NCBI RefSeq assembly: GCF_011369485.1
Contig: NZ_VXCA01000011.1
Coordinates: 144,113-208,112 of the forward strand
Length of the DNA stretch: 64,000 bases
From: Pseudomonas atagonensis
Lineage (GTDB): Bacteria > Pseudomonadota > Gammaproteobacteria > Pseudomonadales > Pseudomonadaceae
Reading direction: 5' to 3'
This document shows positions 51,055 through 60,370 of this stretch, piece after piece (the first letter of the stretch is position 1; every line of letters begins with the position of its first letter). A program made the position numbers and the translations under genes. A model generated the notes under the pieces. That model was not told the origin of the DNA, did not search any database, and saw only the letters and a program-made list of their open reading frames with translations.

Positions 51055-53091
51055 ATGCCATTGCGCCAGCGCCTCGAAAACCTGCCGGTCGGCCAGAAAC
51101 TGCTGGCCGCCCTGCTGGTGTTGTTGACCACGGTCTTGCTGGTCGCCAACCTGACCTTTATCAGCGCCGCCTACTACATTTCCCAGGAAAGCATGGCACC
51201 GCAGGCCTTGCAGACCATCGGCCGACTGATCTCCAACCCGAGCCTGGTCGGCGAAGCCCTGCAATCGCCGCAAAGCGCCGAACGCCTGCTCAAGGAACTC
51301 GACAGCTATTCACCGCTGCGTGCCGCCGCGCTGTATGACGGCAAGGGCGAGCGTCTGGCGCAAGTGCATCGCGGCGACAAACTCGACCTGCCTGAACGTT
51401 ATCGACACATCGAGGCCTGGCAGCTCACCGAGTTTCGCAGCAACCAACTGATCACCCTGCCCCGCCCCGGCACCGCACCGGGTCATCTGTTACTGGTGGC
51501 CAGCAGTGAACTGCCGGTGGCGTTCTACACCGGCACACTGACAGCGAGCCTCGGCATTCTGATTTTCAGCGTGCTGTTGTGGCTGGTGATTGCCCGGCAG
51601 ATCAAACGCCTGATCACCCGACCGATTCACCAACTGGAAGAACTCTCGCGTCAGGTTACTCGCGAGGAGAACTACGCCCTGCGCGCCTCACGCGGCAACC
51701 ACGATGAAATCGGCAGTCTCGCCGAGGCGTTCAACACCATGCTTTCGCGCATCGAAGCCCGCGAGCAGCAACTCAAGCGTGCCCGCGACGACTCGCAAGC
51801 CGCTTACGATCAGGCCCAAGGGTTGGCCGAAGAAACCCGTCACACCAACCGCAAACTGGAACTCGAAGTTCAGGTGCGCAGCAAGATCGAGAAGAAACTC
51901 ACCGGGTTCCAGAATTACCTCAACAGCATCATCGACTCGATGCCCTCGGCGCTGATCGCCCTCGATGAACAGCTCTACGTCACGCAATGGAACCAGGAAG
52001 CCAGCGCGCTCTCCGGGACGCGGCTGGACGAGGCACTGAACCAGCCGATTTTCCTCGCCTTCGAACCGCTCAAGCCATTTTTGCCGCAGCTCAAGCAGAC
52101 CGTCGAACAGCACACCGTGGCGAAAATCGAGCGCGTCACCTGGTTCAAGGACGATGAGCCCAAGCATTACGCCCTGACGTTTTATCCGCTGATGGGCGGC
52201 GCCGGCCGTGGCGTGGTGATCCGGATCGACGACATCACTCAGCGCCTGTCCCTGGAAGAAATGATGGTGCAGTCGGAAAAAATGCTCTCGGTCGGCGGCC
52301 TCGCCGCCGGCATGGCCCACGAGATCAACAACCCGCTCGGAGCAATCCTGCACAACGTGCAGAACATCCGCCGGCGCCTGTCGACAGAGCTGCCGAAGAA
52401 CCTCGAAACCGCCGAGCAAATGGGCATTGAACTGGACACGGTCAACCGTTACCTGCAAAACCGCGAGGTTCCGCAACTGCTCGATGGCATTCAACAGGCT
52501 GGTGCACGAGCGGCAAAAATCGTCACGCACATGCTCAGTTTCAGCCGTCGCAGCACCCGGCAGATGGCCCCGTGCGATCTGCCGGCATTGATCGATCAAG
52601 CGGTGGAAATTGCCGGCAACGACTTCGATCTGGCCATCGGTTTCGACTTCAAGGGCCAGGCGATCATCCGCCAGTTCGACCCGGCGCTCGGCCCGGTGCC
52701 GGGCACCGCCAACGAACTGGAGCAAGTGCTGCTCAATTTGCTGAAAAACGCCGCACAAGCGATTCACCAGCGCGAAGACGACAGCGAGCCGGGGCGGATT
52801 ACCCTGCGCACCCGGCTCAATCCGCCGTGGGCCGAAATTCAAGTCGAGGACAACGGCATCGGCATGAGCGAGAGCGTGCGCAAACGCACTTTCGAGCCGT
52901 TTTTCACCACCAAGGAAATCGGCCAGGGCACCGGTCTGGGCTTATCCGTGTCGTACTTCATCATCACCAACAACCACAAAGGCCAAATGGAAGTGCAATC
53001 GGCGCCGGGCCAAGGCACGTGTTTCACCCTGCGCTTGCCGCTGGCACAACCGGCGCCGATGGCGGCCGAAACCAATTTATCAACGAGGTAA
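51055..53091 (+). CDS. Membrane sensor histidine kinase (orphan)
   Basis: A two-component sensor of 678 residues. Membrane segments at about 16-38 and 162-185 enclose a periplasmic domain of about 125 residues. HAMP (186-238), a coiled coil, PAS (about 285-400) and HisKA with the phospho-accepting His in GLAAGMAHEINNPLGAI follow. HATPase_c has VLLNLLKNAAQAIH, DNGIGM and GTGLGLSVSYFI. No response regulator gene is near; panE precedes by 45 bases and a cobalamin adenosyltransferase follows by three. Partner and signal are unknown. Confidence 0.88.
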   Translation: MPLRQRLENLPVGQKLLAALLVLLTTVLLVANLTFISAAYYISQESMAPQALQTIGRLISNPSLVGEALQSPQSAERLLKELDSYSPLRAAALYDGKGERLAQVHRGDKLDLPERYRHIEAWQLTEFRSNQLITLPRPGTAPGHLLLVASSELPVAFYTGTLTASLGILIFSVLLWLVIARQIKRLITRPIHQLEELSRQVTREENYALRASRGNHDEIGSLAEAFNTMLSRIEAREQQLKRARDDSQAAYDQAQGLAEETRHTNRKLELEVQVRSKIEKKLTGFQNYLNSIIDSMPSALIALDEQLYVTQWNQEASALSGTRLDEALNQPIFLAFEPLKPFLPQLKQTVEQHTVAKIERVTWFKDDEPKHYALTFYPLMGGAGRGVVIRIDDITQRLSLEEMMVQSEKMLSVGGLAAGMAHEINNPLGAILHNVQNIRRRLSTELPKNLETAEQMGIELDTVNRYLQNREVPQLLDGIQQAGARAAKIVTHMLSFSRRSTRQMAPCDLPALIDQAVEIAGNDFDLAIGFDFKGQAIIRQFDPALGPVPGTANELEQVLLNLLKNAAQAIHQREDDSEPGRITLRTRLNPPWAEIQVEDNGIGMSESVRKRTFEPFFTTKEIGQGTGLGLSVSYFIITNNHKGQMEVQSAPGQGTCFTLRLPLAQPAPMAAETNLSTR

Positions 53092-53094
53092 CCC

Positions 53095-53679
53095 ATGGGC
53101 TTTCGCTTGTCGAAGATTTACACCCGCACCGGCGACAAAGGCGAAACCGGCCTGGGCGATGGCCGCCGCGTGCCCAAGGATCACCCGCGCATCGAGGCAA
53201 TCGGCGAGGTCGATACGCTGAACAGTCAGGTGGGCGTGTTGCTCGCAGGCTTGATCGCCGAGCGCGAGCGACTTCCGGGCTTGAGTGAACTGATCGATGT
53301 ATTGGCGCCTTGTCAGCATCGGCTGTTCGACCTTGGCGGCGAATTGGCGATGCCGGAATATCGGGCGCTGAACGCGGCAGAAATCGAACGGCTGGAAGCG
53401 GCGATCGATGTCTGGAATGAAGAGTTGGGGCCGCTGGAGAATTTCATTCTGCCGGGCGGTTCGATGCTGATCGCACAAGCGCATGTTTGCCGGAGTCTGG
53501 CGCGCAGTGCCGAACGGCGCTGTCAGCACTTGAATGCGCTTGAACCGTTGGCCGGGGTTGGCCTGGCTTACATCAATCGGTTGTCGGATTTGTTGTTTGT
53601 GGCGGCGCGATTGATTGCGAGGCGGCAGGGGATTGCCGAAATTTTGTGGCAGCCGGCAGCGAAACCTTCAGATCAGTAG
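53095..53679 (+). CDS. Cob(I)yrinic acid a,c-diamide adenosyltransferase (PduO type)
   Basis: Adds the adenosyl group from ATP to cob(I)alamin. It has 194 residues. The ATP-binding N-terminus KIYTRTGDKGETGLGDGRR and the helix RSLARSAERRCQHLN are family signatures. ATG 53095 lies three bases after the kinase stop with AACGAGGTAACCC before it, so they are probably co-transcribed. Base composition becomes less GC-rich toward the 3' end. Confidence 0.92.
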   Translation: MGFRLSKIYTRTGDKGETGLGDGRRVPKDHPRIEAIGEVDTLNSQVGVLLAGLIAERERLPGLSELIDVLAPCQHRLFDLGGELAMPEYRALNAAEIERLEAAIDVWNEELGPLENFILPGGSMLIAQAHVCRSLARSAERRCQHLNALEPLAGVGLAYINRLSDLLFVAARLIARRQGIAEILWQPAAKPSDQ

Positions 53680-53692
53680 TGCCTGTCAGGAC

Positions 53693-53779
53693 GCCTTCGC
53701 GAGCAAGCCCGCTCCCACAATTGATTGCATTCCTACTGGAAGAACTCGATCAACTGTGGGAGCGGGCTTGCTCGCGAAG
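53693..53779. repeat. Paired REP in reversed outward orientation
   Basis: Here CTTCGCGAGCAAGCCCGCTC comes first and GAGCGGGCTTGCTCGCGAAG second, the opposite arrangement to the other pairs, with the TGTGGGAGC ends facing the 40-base centre. It lies between the adenosyltransferase and Nudix genes, which converge. Confidence 0.83.
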
Positions 53780-53802
53780 AGGCCATCAGCCTCTACACAC
53801 AA

Positions 53803-54747
53803 TCAGGTCTCAGGCCAGAACGCCCGAATCCCCGCTACACCCTGAGCCCCGCAGCCCCAGGCCTTTTCCCGCTCAGCCGGACCCACGCCGCCGAGCAGAA
53901 ACACCGGTTTGCTGAAACCTTCGATCAAGGTCGACGCCTGCTCCCAGCCCAACGGCTGCGCGTCCGGGTGCGTCAGCGTTGGCTGCACGGGCGACAGCGT
54001 CACGAAGTCCACACCCATCTTCTCGGCCAGTGCCAGCTCTTCAGCGTTATGGCAGGACGCCGCCAGCCAGCGTTGCGCCGGTAACGGGCGCCCCGCTTCG
54101 GCGTATTTGCGCAACTGAGCGGAGGTGATGTGCCAACCGGCAGAAGGGAAATCGCCGAGCCATTCGAACGGCCCTTTGATCATCAGTTGTGCCTTGCCGG
54201 CACACAGACCCGCCGCATCCACTGCCAGATCGCGATATTTGGGGTCGTAACCATTCGGTGCGCGCAGCTGAATCAGTTTGATCCCGCCCGCGATTGCCTT
54301 CTGGATGCCACGCAGCAATGCCGGCGCTTCGAGGTGTTCCGGGGTGATCAGATATTCAGCGGGCAAACGCGCCGCCGCGACGATCGGCTGATTGGCGGCC
54401 GGAAACTCATAGTCCGCCAGCTCTTTCGCGGTGACCCAGGCCAATGGCTGGCCCTCGGCACCGTGAGGCTCGCCGCTGAAGTTCGAGACTTCCCAGACAT
54501 CCAGCAATACCTGTTTGTCGGGGTAGTCGTGACGCACTTTGATCAGCGGACGGGCAGCGCCAACGACAATGCCCAACTCTTCGTGTAGCTCACGGGCCAG
54601 CGCAGTTTCGACTGACTCGTCAGCCTCGACCTTGCCGCCCGGAAACTCCCACAGACCGCCCTGATGCTGCGTGTCGGCACGGCGGGCAATGAGGATTTTG
54701 CCGCTGTCGTCACGAATGACGGCAGCCGCGACGTGTACGCGTTTCAC
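53803..54747 (-). CDS. Nudix hydrolase fused to a ThiE-like domain
   Basis: The N-terminal half (about 1-135) is a MutT-type Nudix hydrolase with the box GGKVEADESVETALARELHEELG. The C-terminal half (about 150-314) resembles thiamine-phosphate synthase, but motif positions are altered (GWHITSAQL, AASCHN, SPVQPTLTHP), so thiamine-phosphate synthesis is doubtful. It has 314 residues from GTG 54747, which overlaps the GST stop by four bases. The fusion is common in pseudomonads next to argJ. 8-oxo-dGTP clean-up by the Nudix part is the likely role. Confidence 0.88.
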   Translation of the reverse strand: MKRVHVAAAVIRDDSGKILIARRADTQHQGGLWEFPGGKVEADESVETALARELHEELGIVVGAARPLIKVRHDYPDKQVLLDVWEVSNFSGEPHGAEGQPLAWVTAKELADYEFPAANQPIVAAARLPAEYLITPEHLEAPALLRGIQKAIAGGIKLIQLRAPNGYDPKYRDLAVDAAGLCAGKAQLMIKGPFEWLGDFPSAGWHITSAQLRKYAEAGRPLPAQRWLAASCHNAEELALAEKMGVDFVTLSPVQPTLTHPDAQPLGWEQASTLIEGFSKPVFLLGGVGPAEREKAWGCGAQGVAGIRAFWPET

Positions 54748-55376
54748 GGGGTCAACTCCTCCAGTCCAGCCTTCTGCCATGCCTTGAAGGCCGGCCATTG
54801 GTAGACGGTTTCAACATAAGCTTCGTCGGCAGCAGGCAGCTTCACCTGATAGGTGCGCAGGCGCACGGCAATCGGCGCGAAGAATGCGTCTGCCAGGCTC
54901 ACACGACCAAACAGGTACGGCCCGTCTTCGGTCGCGGCGGCACGGCATTCAGCCCACAGCGCGAGCATGCGCTCGATATCGACTTTCACTTCCGGCGGCT
55001 GCGGATTCAGTGGCGCGTCGTGACTGAGGTTAAACGGCATGTGATTGCGCATCGCGAAGAAGCCGCTGTGCATCTGCGCGCAGGCGGATCGGGCCTGGGC
55101 ACGGGCAAAAACATCGCTGGGCCAGAGCTGTTCGGACGGGAACTGCTCGGCGAGGTATTCGGCAATCGCCAGTGAGTCGGCAATGGTACCGCGGGTGGTT
55201 TTCAGCAGCGGAACCTTGGCGGTCGGCGAATGTTTGAGCAGTTGTTCGCGAGTGCCGGGGGTGCCGAGCTTGATCAGTTCTTCGTTGTAGGGCGCACCGG
55301 TCAGTTCAACGGCCAGTGCGGCGCGCAGAGACCAGGAGGAAAGCAGCTTGTCGCCGATGATCAGGTGAAGGCTCAT
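54744..55376 (-). CDS. Glutathione S-transferase family protein
   Basis: A thioredoxin-like N-terminal domain (MSLHLIIGDKLLSSWSLRAA; the SNAIL-type TIADSLAIAEYL at about 64-75) and an all-helical C-terminal domain. It has 210 residues. The substrate is unknown; conjugation to glutathione or dehalogenation are family activities. Its stop overlaps the Nudix-ThiE start (GTGA), so the two are translationally coupled. It is separated from argJ upstream by a terminator. Confidence 0.88.
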   Translation of the reverse strand: MSLHLIIGDKLLSSWSLRAALAVELTGAPYNEELIKLGTPGTREQLLKHSPTAKVPLLKTTRGTIADSLAIAEYLAEQFPSEQLWPSDVFARAQARSACAQMHSGFFAMRNHMPFNLSHDAPLNPQPPEVKVDIERMLALWAECRAAATEDGPYLFGRVSLADAFFAPIAVRLRTYQVKLPAADEAYVETVYQWPAFKAWQKAGLEELTP

Positions 55377-55401
55377 GTTCGGGTCCTTTCATGGGACAGA
55401 A

Positions 55402-55425
55402 GAAAAGGAGGTCCGCAGACCTCCT
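55402..55425 (-). terminator. Terminator of argJ
   Basis: GGAGGTC and GACCTCC pair around four bases; the minus strand runs on into TTTTCTTC, 14 bases past the argJ stop. Confidence 0.8.
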
Positions 55426-55438
55426 CCTTCGGCAGGGA

Positions 55439-56656
55439 TCAGGTGCGGTATTCGGCGTTGATCTTCACATACTCATGCGACAGGTCGGTGGTCCAGATGG
55501 TTTCGCTGCAATCGCCACGACCCAGTTCGATGCGAATGGTGATTTCTTCCTGCTGCATCACCGCTGCACCCTGCGCTTCAGTGTAGGTCGCGGCACGAGC
55601 GCCACGGCTGGCGATGCACACTTCGCCAAGGAACACGTCGATCTTGCTCACGTCCAGATCCGGCACACCGGCACGGCCCACGGCAGCAAGAATGCGGCCC
55701 CAGTTCGGGTCGGAAGCGAACAGTGCGGTTTTGATCAGCGGCGAGTGCGCCACGGTGTAGCCAACGTCCAGACATTCCTGGTGGTTGCCGCCGCCATTGA
55801 CTTCAACCGTGACGAACTTGGTCGCGCCCTCGCCGTCGCGCACGATGGCCTGGGCCACGTCCATGCACACCTCGAACACCGCTTGCTTCAATTTGGCAAA
55901 CAGCTCGCCTTCGGCACGGGTGATTTCCGGCAGTGCAGCCTTGCCAGTGGCGATCAGCATGCAGCAGTCGTTGGTCGAGGTGTCGCCGTCGATGGTGATA
56001 CGGTTGAACGACTTGTTGGCACCGTCGAGCATCAGGTTATGCAGCACCTCACGCGAGACTTTGGCGTCGGTGGCGATGTAACCAAGCATGGTTGCCATGT
56101 TCGGGCGGATCATGCCCGCGCCCTTGCTGATGCCGGTGACAGTGATGGTCACGCCGTCATGCTGGAACTGGCGGCTTGCGCCCTTTGGCAAGGTATCAGT
56201 GGTCATGATGCCGGTGGCGGCCGCTTCCCAGTTGTTTTCCGAGAGGTCGTCCAGCGCGGCTTGCAGTGCGCCTTCGATCTTCTCGACCGGCAGTGGCTCG
56301 CCGATCACACCCGTGGAGTACGGCAGCACTTGATCCGCCGCAACGCCGGTCAGCTCAGCCAGTTTCGCGGTGGTGCGCTCGGCAGCCGCCAGTCCAGGCT
56401 CGCCGGTGCCGGCGTTGGCATTGCCGGTGTTGGTCAAGAGGTAACGAACAGGGTTTTGCACGCGTTTTTTCGCCAGGATCACCGGCGCTGCACAAAAGGC
56501 GTTCAGCGTGAACACGCCCGCCACGGTGGAACCTTCGGCGCAGTGCATCACCACGACATCCTTGCGCCCTGGGCGCTTGATGCCGGCCGAGGCGATACCG
56601 AGTTCAAAACCGGCAACCGGGTGCAACGTTGGCAAAGGACCAAGACCAACAGCCAT
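55439..56656 (-). CDS. argJ: Glutamate N-acetyltransferase / amino-acid acetyltransferase
   Basis: Recycles the acetyl group from N-acetylornithine to glutamate and can also make N-acetylglutamate, in arginine synthesis. It has 405 residues. It self-cleaves at Ala188-Thr189 in [14 protein letters not shown], leaving Thr189 as nucleophile; [10 protein letters not shown] and [13 protein letters not shown] are conserved. GGAGCGCATTC stands before ATG 56656. It follows secA after a terminator, the P. aeruginosa order (secA-argJ). Confidence 0.96.
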   Translation of the reverse strand: MAVGLGPLPTLHPVAGFELGIASAGIKRPGRKDVVVMHCAEGSTVAGVFTLNAFCAAPVILAKKRVQNPVRYLLTNTGNANAGTGEPGLAAAERTTAKLAELTGVAADQVLPYSTGVIGEPLPVEKIEGALQAALDDLSENNWEAAATGIMTTDTLPKGASRQFQHDGVTITVTGISKGAGMIRPNMATMLGYIATDAKVSREVLHNLMLDGANKSFNRITIDGDTSTNDCCMLIATGKAALPEITRAEGELFAKLKQAVFEVCMDVAQAIVRDGEGATKFVTVEVNGGGNHQECLDVGYTVAHSPLIKTALFASDPNWGRILAAVGRAGVPDLDVSKIDVFLGEVCIASRGARAATYTEAQGAAVMQQEEITIRIELGRGDCSETIWTTDLSHEYVKINAEYRT

Positions 56657-56722
56657 GAATGCGCTCCTTACTCAATGATGTCAGCACCGCTCACAGTGAT
56701 GGCGGTGGTTTAAATGGCAAAA

Positions 56723-56757
56723 CGCCGCGACGGCAGAAGCCGGTCGCGGCGCGGGTA
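56723..56757 (-). terminator. Terminator of secA
   Basis: CGCCGCGAC and GTCGCGGCG pair around 11 bases; TTTT follows on the minus strand. Confidence 0.8.
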
Positions 56758-56778
56758 TTTCAGCGATTGAAACGGGTT

Positions 56779-59514
56779 TTACTGGATCTGCCCGTGGCAA
56801 TGCTTGAATTTCTTGCCCGAACCGCAGTAGCACAGTTCGTTACGGCCCAGCTTCTGCTCGTTGCGAACCGGGGCGGTGGCGAGAGCCACATCGACCTCTT
56901 CACCCAGTGCTTCCGGTTGCTCCAGACCAGGCGCTTCGGCGTGTTCGAACTGCATGCGGGCGGCCAGTGCTTCGGCTTCCTGACGCAGGCGTTGCTCCTC
57001 GGCTTCCGGATCTTCGCGGCGAACCTGAACGTGCGACAGCACACGGATCGAATCGCGTTTGATCGAATCCAGCAGCTCGGAGAACAGCGTGAACGACTCG
57101 CGCTTGTATTCCTGTTTCGGGTTTTTCTGGGCGTAGCCACGCAGGTGGATACCGTGACGCAGGTGATCCATGGTCGACAGGTGGTCTTTCCACAGGTCGT
57201 CCAGAACGCGCAGAACGATTTGTTTCTCGAACGAGCGCAGTGCCTCGGCACCGGCCTGGTCTTCTTTCTCGTTGTACGCGGCGATCAGCTCGTTCATCAG
57301 CTTCTCGCGCAGGGTTTCCTCGTACAGATGATCGTCTTCGTCGAGCCATTGCTGGATCGGCAGTTTCACGCCGAAATCACTGGCAATCGACGCTTCCAGA
57401 CCGGCCACGTCCCACTGCTCTGGCAGCGATTGCGGCGGAATGTGGGCGCTGACGGTAGCGTTGAGCACGTCCTGACGGAAGTCGGCGATGGTCTCGCCAA
57501 TGTTGTCGGCGGCCAGCAACGTGTTACGCATGTGATAAATCACTTTACGCTGTTCGTTGTTGACGTCGTCGAACTCGAGCAGTTGCTTGCGAATGTCGAA
57601 GTTGCGGCCTTCAACCTTGCGCTGCGCCTTCTCGATCGCGTTGGTCACCATGCGGTGCTCGATCGCTTCGCCCGGCTGCATGCCCAGGGCTTTCATGAAG
57701 TTCTTCACTCGGTCAGAAGCGAAGATGCGCATCAGGCTGTCTTCGAGCGACAGGTAGAAGCGGCTCGAACCGGCATCGCCCTGACGGCCGGCACGGCCAC
57801 GCAACTGGTTGTCGATACGACGGGATTCGTGACGCTCGGACGCGATCACCTGCAAACCGCCGGACTCCAGCACTTGCTGGTGACGCTTCTGCCAGTCGGC
57901 CTTGATCTGGGCAATTTGCTCAGGGGTCGGGTTTTCCAGCGATGCGACTTCAACTTCCCAGTTACCGCCCAAGAGGATGTCGGTACCACGACCAGCCATG
58001 TTGGTGGCGATGGTCAGGGCGCCCGGACGACCGGCCTGCGCGATGATTTCAGCTTCTTTTTCGTGGAACTTGGCGTTCAGAACCTTGTGTTCGATGCCTT
58101 CCTTCACGAGCAGTGCGGACATGTGCTCGGAGGTTTCGATGGTCGCCGTACCCACCAGCACCGGACGGCCAGCGGCCATGCTTTCCTTGATGTCCGCCAC
58201 GATTGCCGCGTACTTCTCTTCGGCAGTGAGGAACACCAGGTCGTTGTAGTCCTTACGCGCCAACGGTTTGTTCGGCGGAATGACCATGACCGGCAGATTG
58301 TAGATCTGGTGGAATTCGAACGCTTCGGTGTCAGCGGTACCGGTCATGCCGGACAGCTTGGTGTACAGACGGAAGTAGTTCTGGAAGGTGGTCGAGGCCA
58401 GGGTCTGGCTCTCGGCCTGAATGTTCAGACCTTCCTTGGCTTCGATGGCCTGGTGCAGGCCCTCGGACAGGCGACGGCCCGGCATGGTACGACCGGTGTG
58501 TTCGTCGACCAGCACGACCTGACCGTCCTGCACGATGTATTCAACGTTGCGGTTGAACAGCTTGTGCGCACGCAGACCGGCATACACGTGGGTCAGCAGG
58601 CCCAGGTTATGCGCCGAGTACAGGCTCTCGCCTTCAGCCAGCAGGCCGACGCGGGTGAGCATGTCTTCGATGAACTGGTGACCGGCTTCATTGAGTTCGA
58701 CCTGACGGGTCTTCTCGTCAACGGTGTAGTGGCCAGCCTTGGTGACTTCGCCTTCGACTTCTTCAACGTGCAGTTCCAGCTGCGGGATCAGTTTATTGAT
58801 CTCCATGTACAGCTTGGAGCTGTCCTCGGCCTGACCGGAAATGATCAGCGGGGTACGCGCTTCGTCGATGAGGATGGAGTCGACTTCGTCGATCACGGCA
58901 AAATTGAGTTCACGCTGGAATTTTTCTTCCATGCTGAACGCCATGTTGTCGCGCAGGTAGTCGAACCCGAATTCGTTGTTGGTGCCGTAGGTGATATCGG
59001 CGGCGTACGCCAGACGCTTCTCTTCCGGTGGCTGGAACGGCGTCACGACGCCGACCGACAGGCCGAGGAATTCATACAGCGGGCGCATCCAGTTGGCGTC
59101 ACGGCGGGCCAGGTAGTCGTTCACCGTCACAACGTGCACGCCCTTGCCGGACAGTGCGTTGAGGTAAACGCCCAGGGTTGCCACGAGGGTTTTACCCTCA
59201 CCGGTGCGCATTTCGGCAATCTTGCCTTCGTGCAGGGTCATGCCGCCGACGAGTTGCACGTCGAAGTGGCGCATGCCCATGACGCGCTTACCGGCTTCAC
59301 GGGCGACCGCGAAGGCTTCCGGCAACAGCTTGTCGAGGGTTTCCCCTTTGGCGATGCGGGCCTTGAACTCAGCGGTCTTGGCGCGCAATTGATCGTCCGA
59401 AAGGGCCACCATTTGCTCTTCGAAGGCATTGACGAGCTGCACCGTCTTGAGCATGCGTTTGACTTCACGCTCGTTCTTGCTTCCAAAAAGTTTCTTTAAC
59501 AAAGGCGCAAACAT
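56779..59514 (-). CDS. secA: Preprotein translocase ATPase SecA
   Basis: Drives Sec-dependent export across the inner membrane. It has 911 residues from ATG 59514 ([20 protein letters not shown]). Walker A is [13 protein letters not shown] near residue 105; [17 protein letters not shown] is the DEAD-type box; NMAGRGTDI is in the second motor domain. The C-terminal zinc motif [14 protein letters not shown] is complete. The in-frame upstream stretch to 59643 is not needed. The 308 bases between it and dciA hold both promoters and no gene I can support. Confidence 0.97.
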   Translation of the reverse strand: MFAPLLKKLFGSKNEREVKRMLKTVQLVNAFEEQMVALSDDQLRAKTAEFKARIAKGETLDKLLPEAFAVAREAGKRVMGMRHFDVQLVGGMTLHEGKIAEMRTGEGKTLVATLGVYLNALSGKGVHVVTVNDYLARRDANWMRPLYEFLGLSVGVVTPFQPPEEKRLAYAADITYGTNNEFGFDYLRDNMAFSMEEKFQRELNFAVIDEVDSILIDEARTPLIISGQAEDSSKLYMEINKLIPQLELHVEEVEGEVTKAGHYTVDEKTRQVELNEAGHQFIEDMLTRVGLLAEGESLYSAHNLGLLTHVYAGLRAHKLFNRNVEYIVQDGQVVLVDEHTGRTMPGRRLSEGLHQAIEAKEGLNIQAESQTLASTTFQNYFRLYTKLSGMTGTADTEAFEFHQIYNLPVMVIPPNKPLARKDYNDLVFLTAEEKYAAIVADIKESMAAGRPVLVGTATIETSEHMSALLVKEGIEHKVLNAKFHEKEAEIIAQAGRPGALTIATNMAGRGTDILLGGNWEVEVASLENPTPEQIAQIKADWQKRHQQVLESGGLQVIASERHESRRIDNQLRGRAGRQGDAGSSRFYLSLEDSLMRIFASDRVKNFMKALGMQPGEAIEHRMVTNAIEKAQRKVEGRNFDIRKQLLEFDDVNNEQRKVIYHMRNTLLAADNIGETIADFRQDVLNATVSAHIPPQSLPEQWDVAGLEASIASDFGVKLPIQQWLDEDDHLYEETLREKLMNELIAAYNEKEDQAGAEALRSFEKQIVLRVLDDLWKDHLSTMDHLRHGIHLRGYAQKNPKQEYKRESFTLFSELLDSIKRDSIRVLSHVQVRREDPEAEEQRLRQEAEALAARMQFEHAEAPGLEQPEALGEEVDVALATAPVRNEQKLGRNELCYCGSGKKFKHCHGQIQ

Positions 59515-59822
59515 ATCGGCAGGATCTTCCACACTAAAGGGATGGAGGGCGGCCCCGTGAGCGTCGCCCGTGCAGCCCTCATGGCCGCATGCGAACGAGC
59601 ATTCTACCCGGAAACGGAAGTGAGGAAAGTGGCGATATTCCACGATGCTGGCACTGCGCTTTGACGGGGCTCACTTAAAATAGGGGCGTTTTGCTCAACT
59701 TCAAGTCATACAAGGAAGAAGTTAGTCGTTGATTTAATGGGTAAAGCGGAGGCAAAAGCAATGGGCGAGTGATATCGGCCTTTCTGCTACCATGGCGTTT
59801 CTGTTACTTCAGGTGTTCGATC

Positions 59823-60278
59823 ATGGCATTTCGCCCTCTTACGGCCAGAGCACCCGCCGTTCTGCTACGCGAAGCCAAACCGCTCAAAGCCATCCTCGGC
59901 CATGCCCAACGACTTGGGCATTTGCAGCGCCTGCTCGAGAGCCAGCTACAACCCGCCGCCCGCGAGCATTGTCATGTCGCATCGTGGCGTGAAGGCAGCC
60001 TGTTGCTGATTGTCACCGATGGCCACTGGGCGACGCGCCTGCGTTATCAACAAAAACGTCTGCAGCGTCAGTTGGTGATGTTTGATGAGTTCGCCAGCCT
60101 GACGCGGATTCTGTTCAAGGTGCAGCCGCCAACCGTCCAGCACGGCGCGACCGGGCACACCATGGATCTGTCGACGGATGCCGCGGCGACGATTCAAGCC
60201 ACCGCCGACGGCATCAGTGATCCGGCTCTGCGGGCAGCGCTGGAACGACTGGCGGCGCACGCAAAAGCCAAGTCCTGA
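59823..60278 (+). CDS. dciA: DUF721 / DciA-like helicase-loader protein
   Basis: DciA family proteins work with the replicative helicase DnaB in bacteria without DnaC. It has 151 residues from ATG 59823 (MAFRPLTARAPAVLLREAKP). The DUF721 core runs from about 25 to 115 (HVASWREGSLLLIVTDGHWATRL is at about 51-73). It is divergent from secA. In P. aeruginosa it lies between lpxC and secA; no lpxC is seen here. The upstream in-frame start at 59769 is unlikely. Confidence 0.85.
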   Translation: MAFRPLTARAPAVLLREAKPLKAILGHAQRLGHLQRLLESQLQPAAREHCHVASWREGSLLLIVTDGHWATRLRYQQKRLQRQLVMFDEFASLTRILFKVQPPTVQHGATGHTMDLSTDAAATIQATADGISDPALRAALERLAAHAKAKS

Positions 60279-60283
60279 CCTTC

Positions 60284-60348
60284 AGGCTTGCTCGCGAAAG
60301 CGGTCGCTGACTGACAGGACGCCTTCGCGAGCAAGCCCGCTCCCACAT
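60284..60348. repeat. Truncated REP pair after dciA
   Basis: The right arm GAGCAAGCCCGCTCCCACAT is complete, but the left copy begins only at GGCTTGCTCGCGAAAGCGG and lacks TGTGGGAGC. Same family as 1941-2032. Confidence 0.78.
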
Positions 60349-60370
60349 TTTGATCTGCATCCCACCCGAA

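Noticed and set aside
55391..56713. 440-codon plus-strand frame over argJ
   Set aside because: Antisense shadow of argJ.
56659..59499. 946-codon plus-strand open frame across secA
   Set aside because: Antisense shadow of secA, without any family motif.
59515..59643. In-frame upstream extension of secA, considered as a SecM-like leader
   Set aside because: No signal peptide or arrest-like sequence is visible and the conserved SecA start is at 59514.
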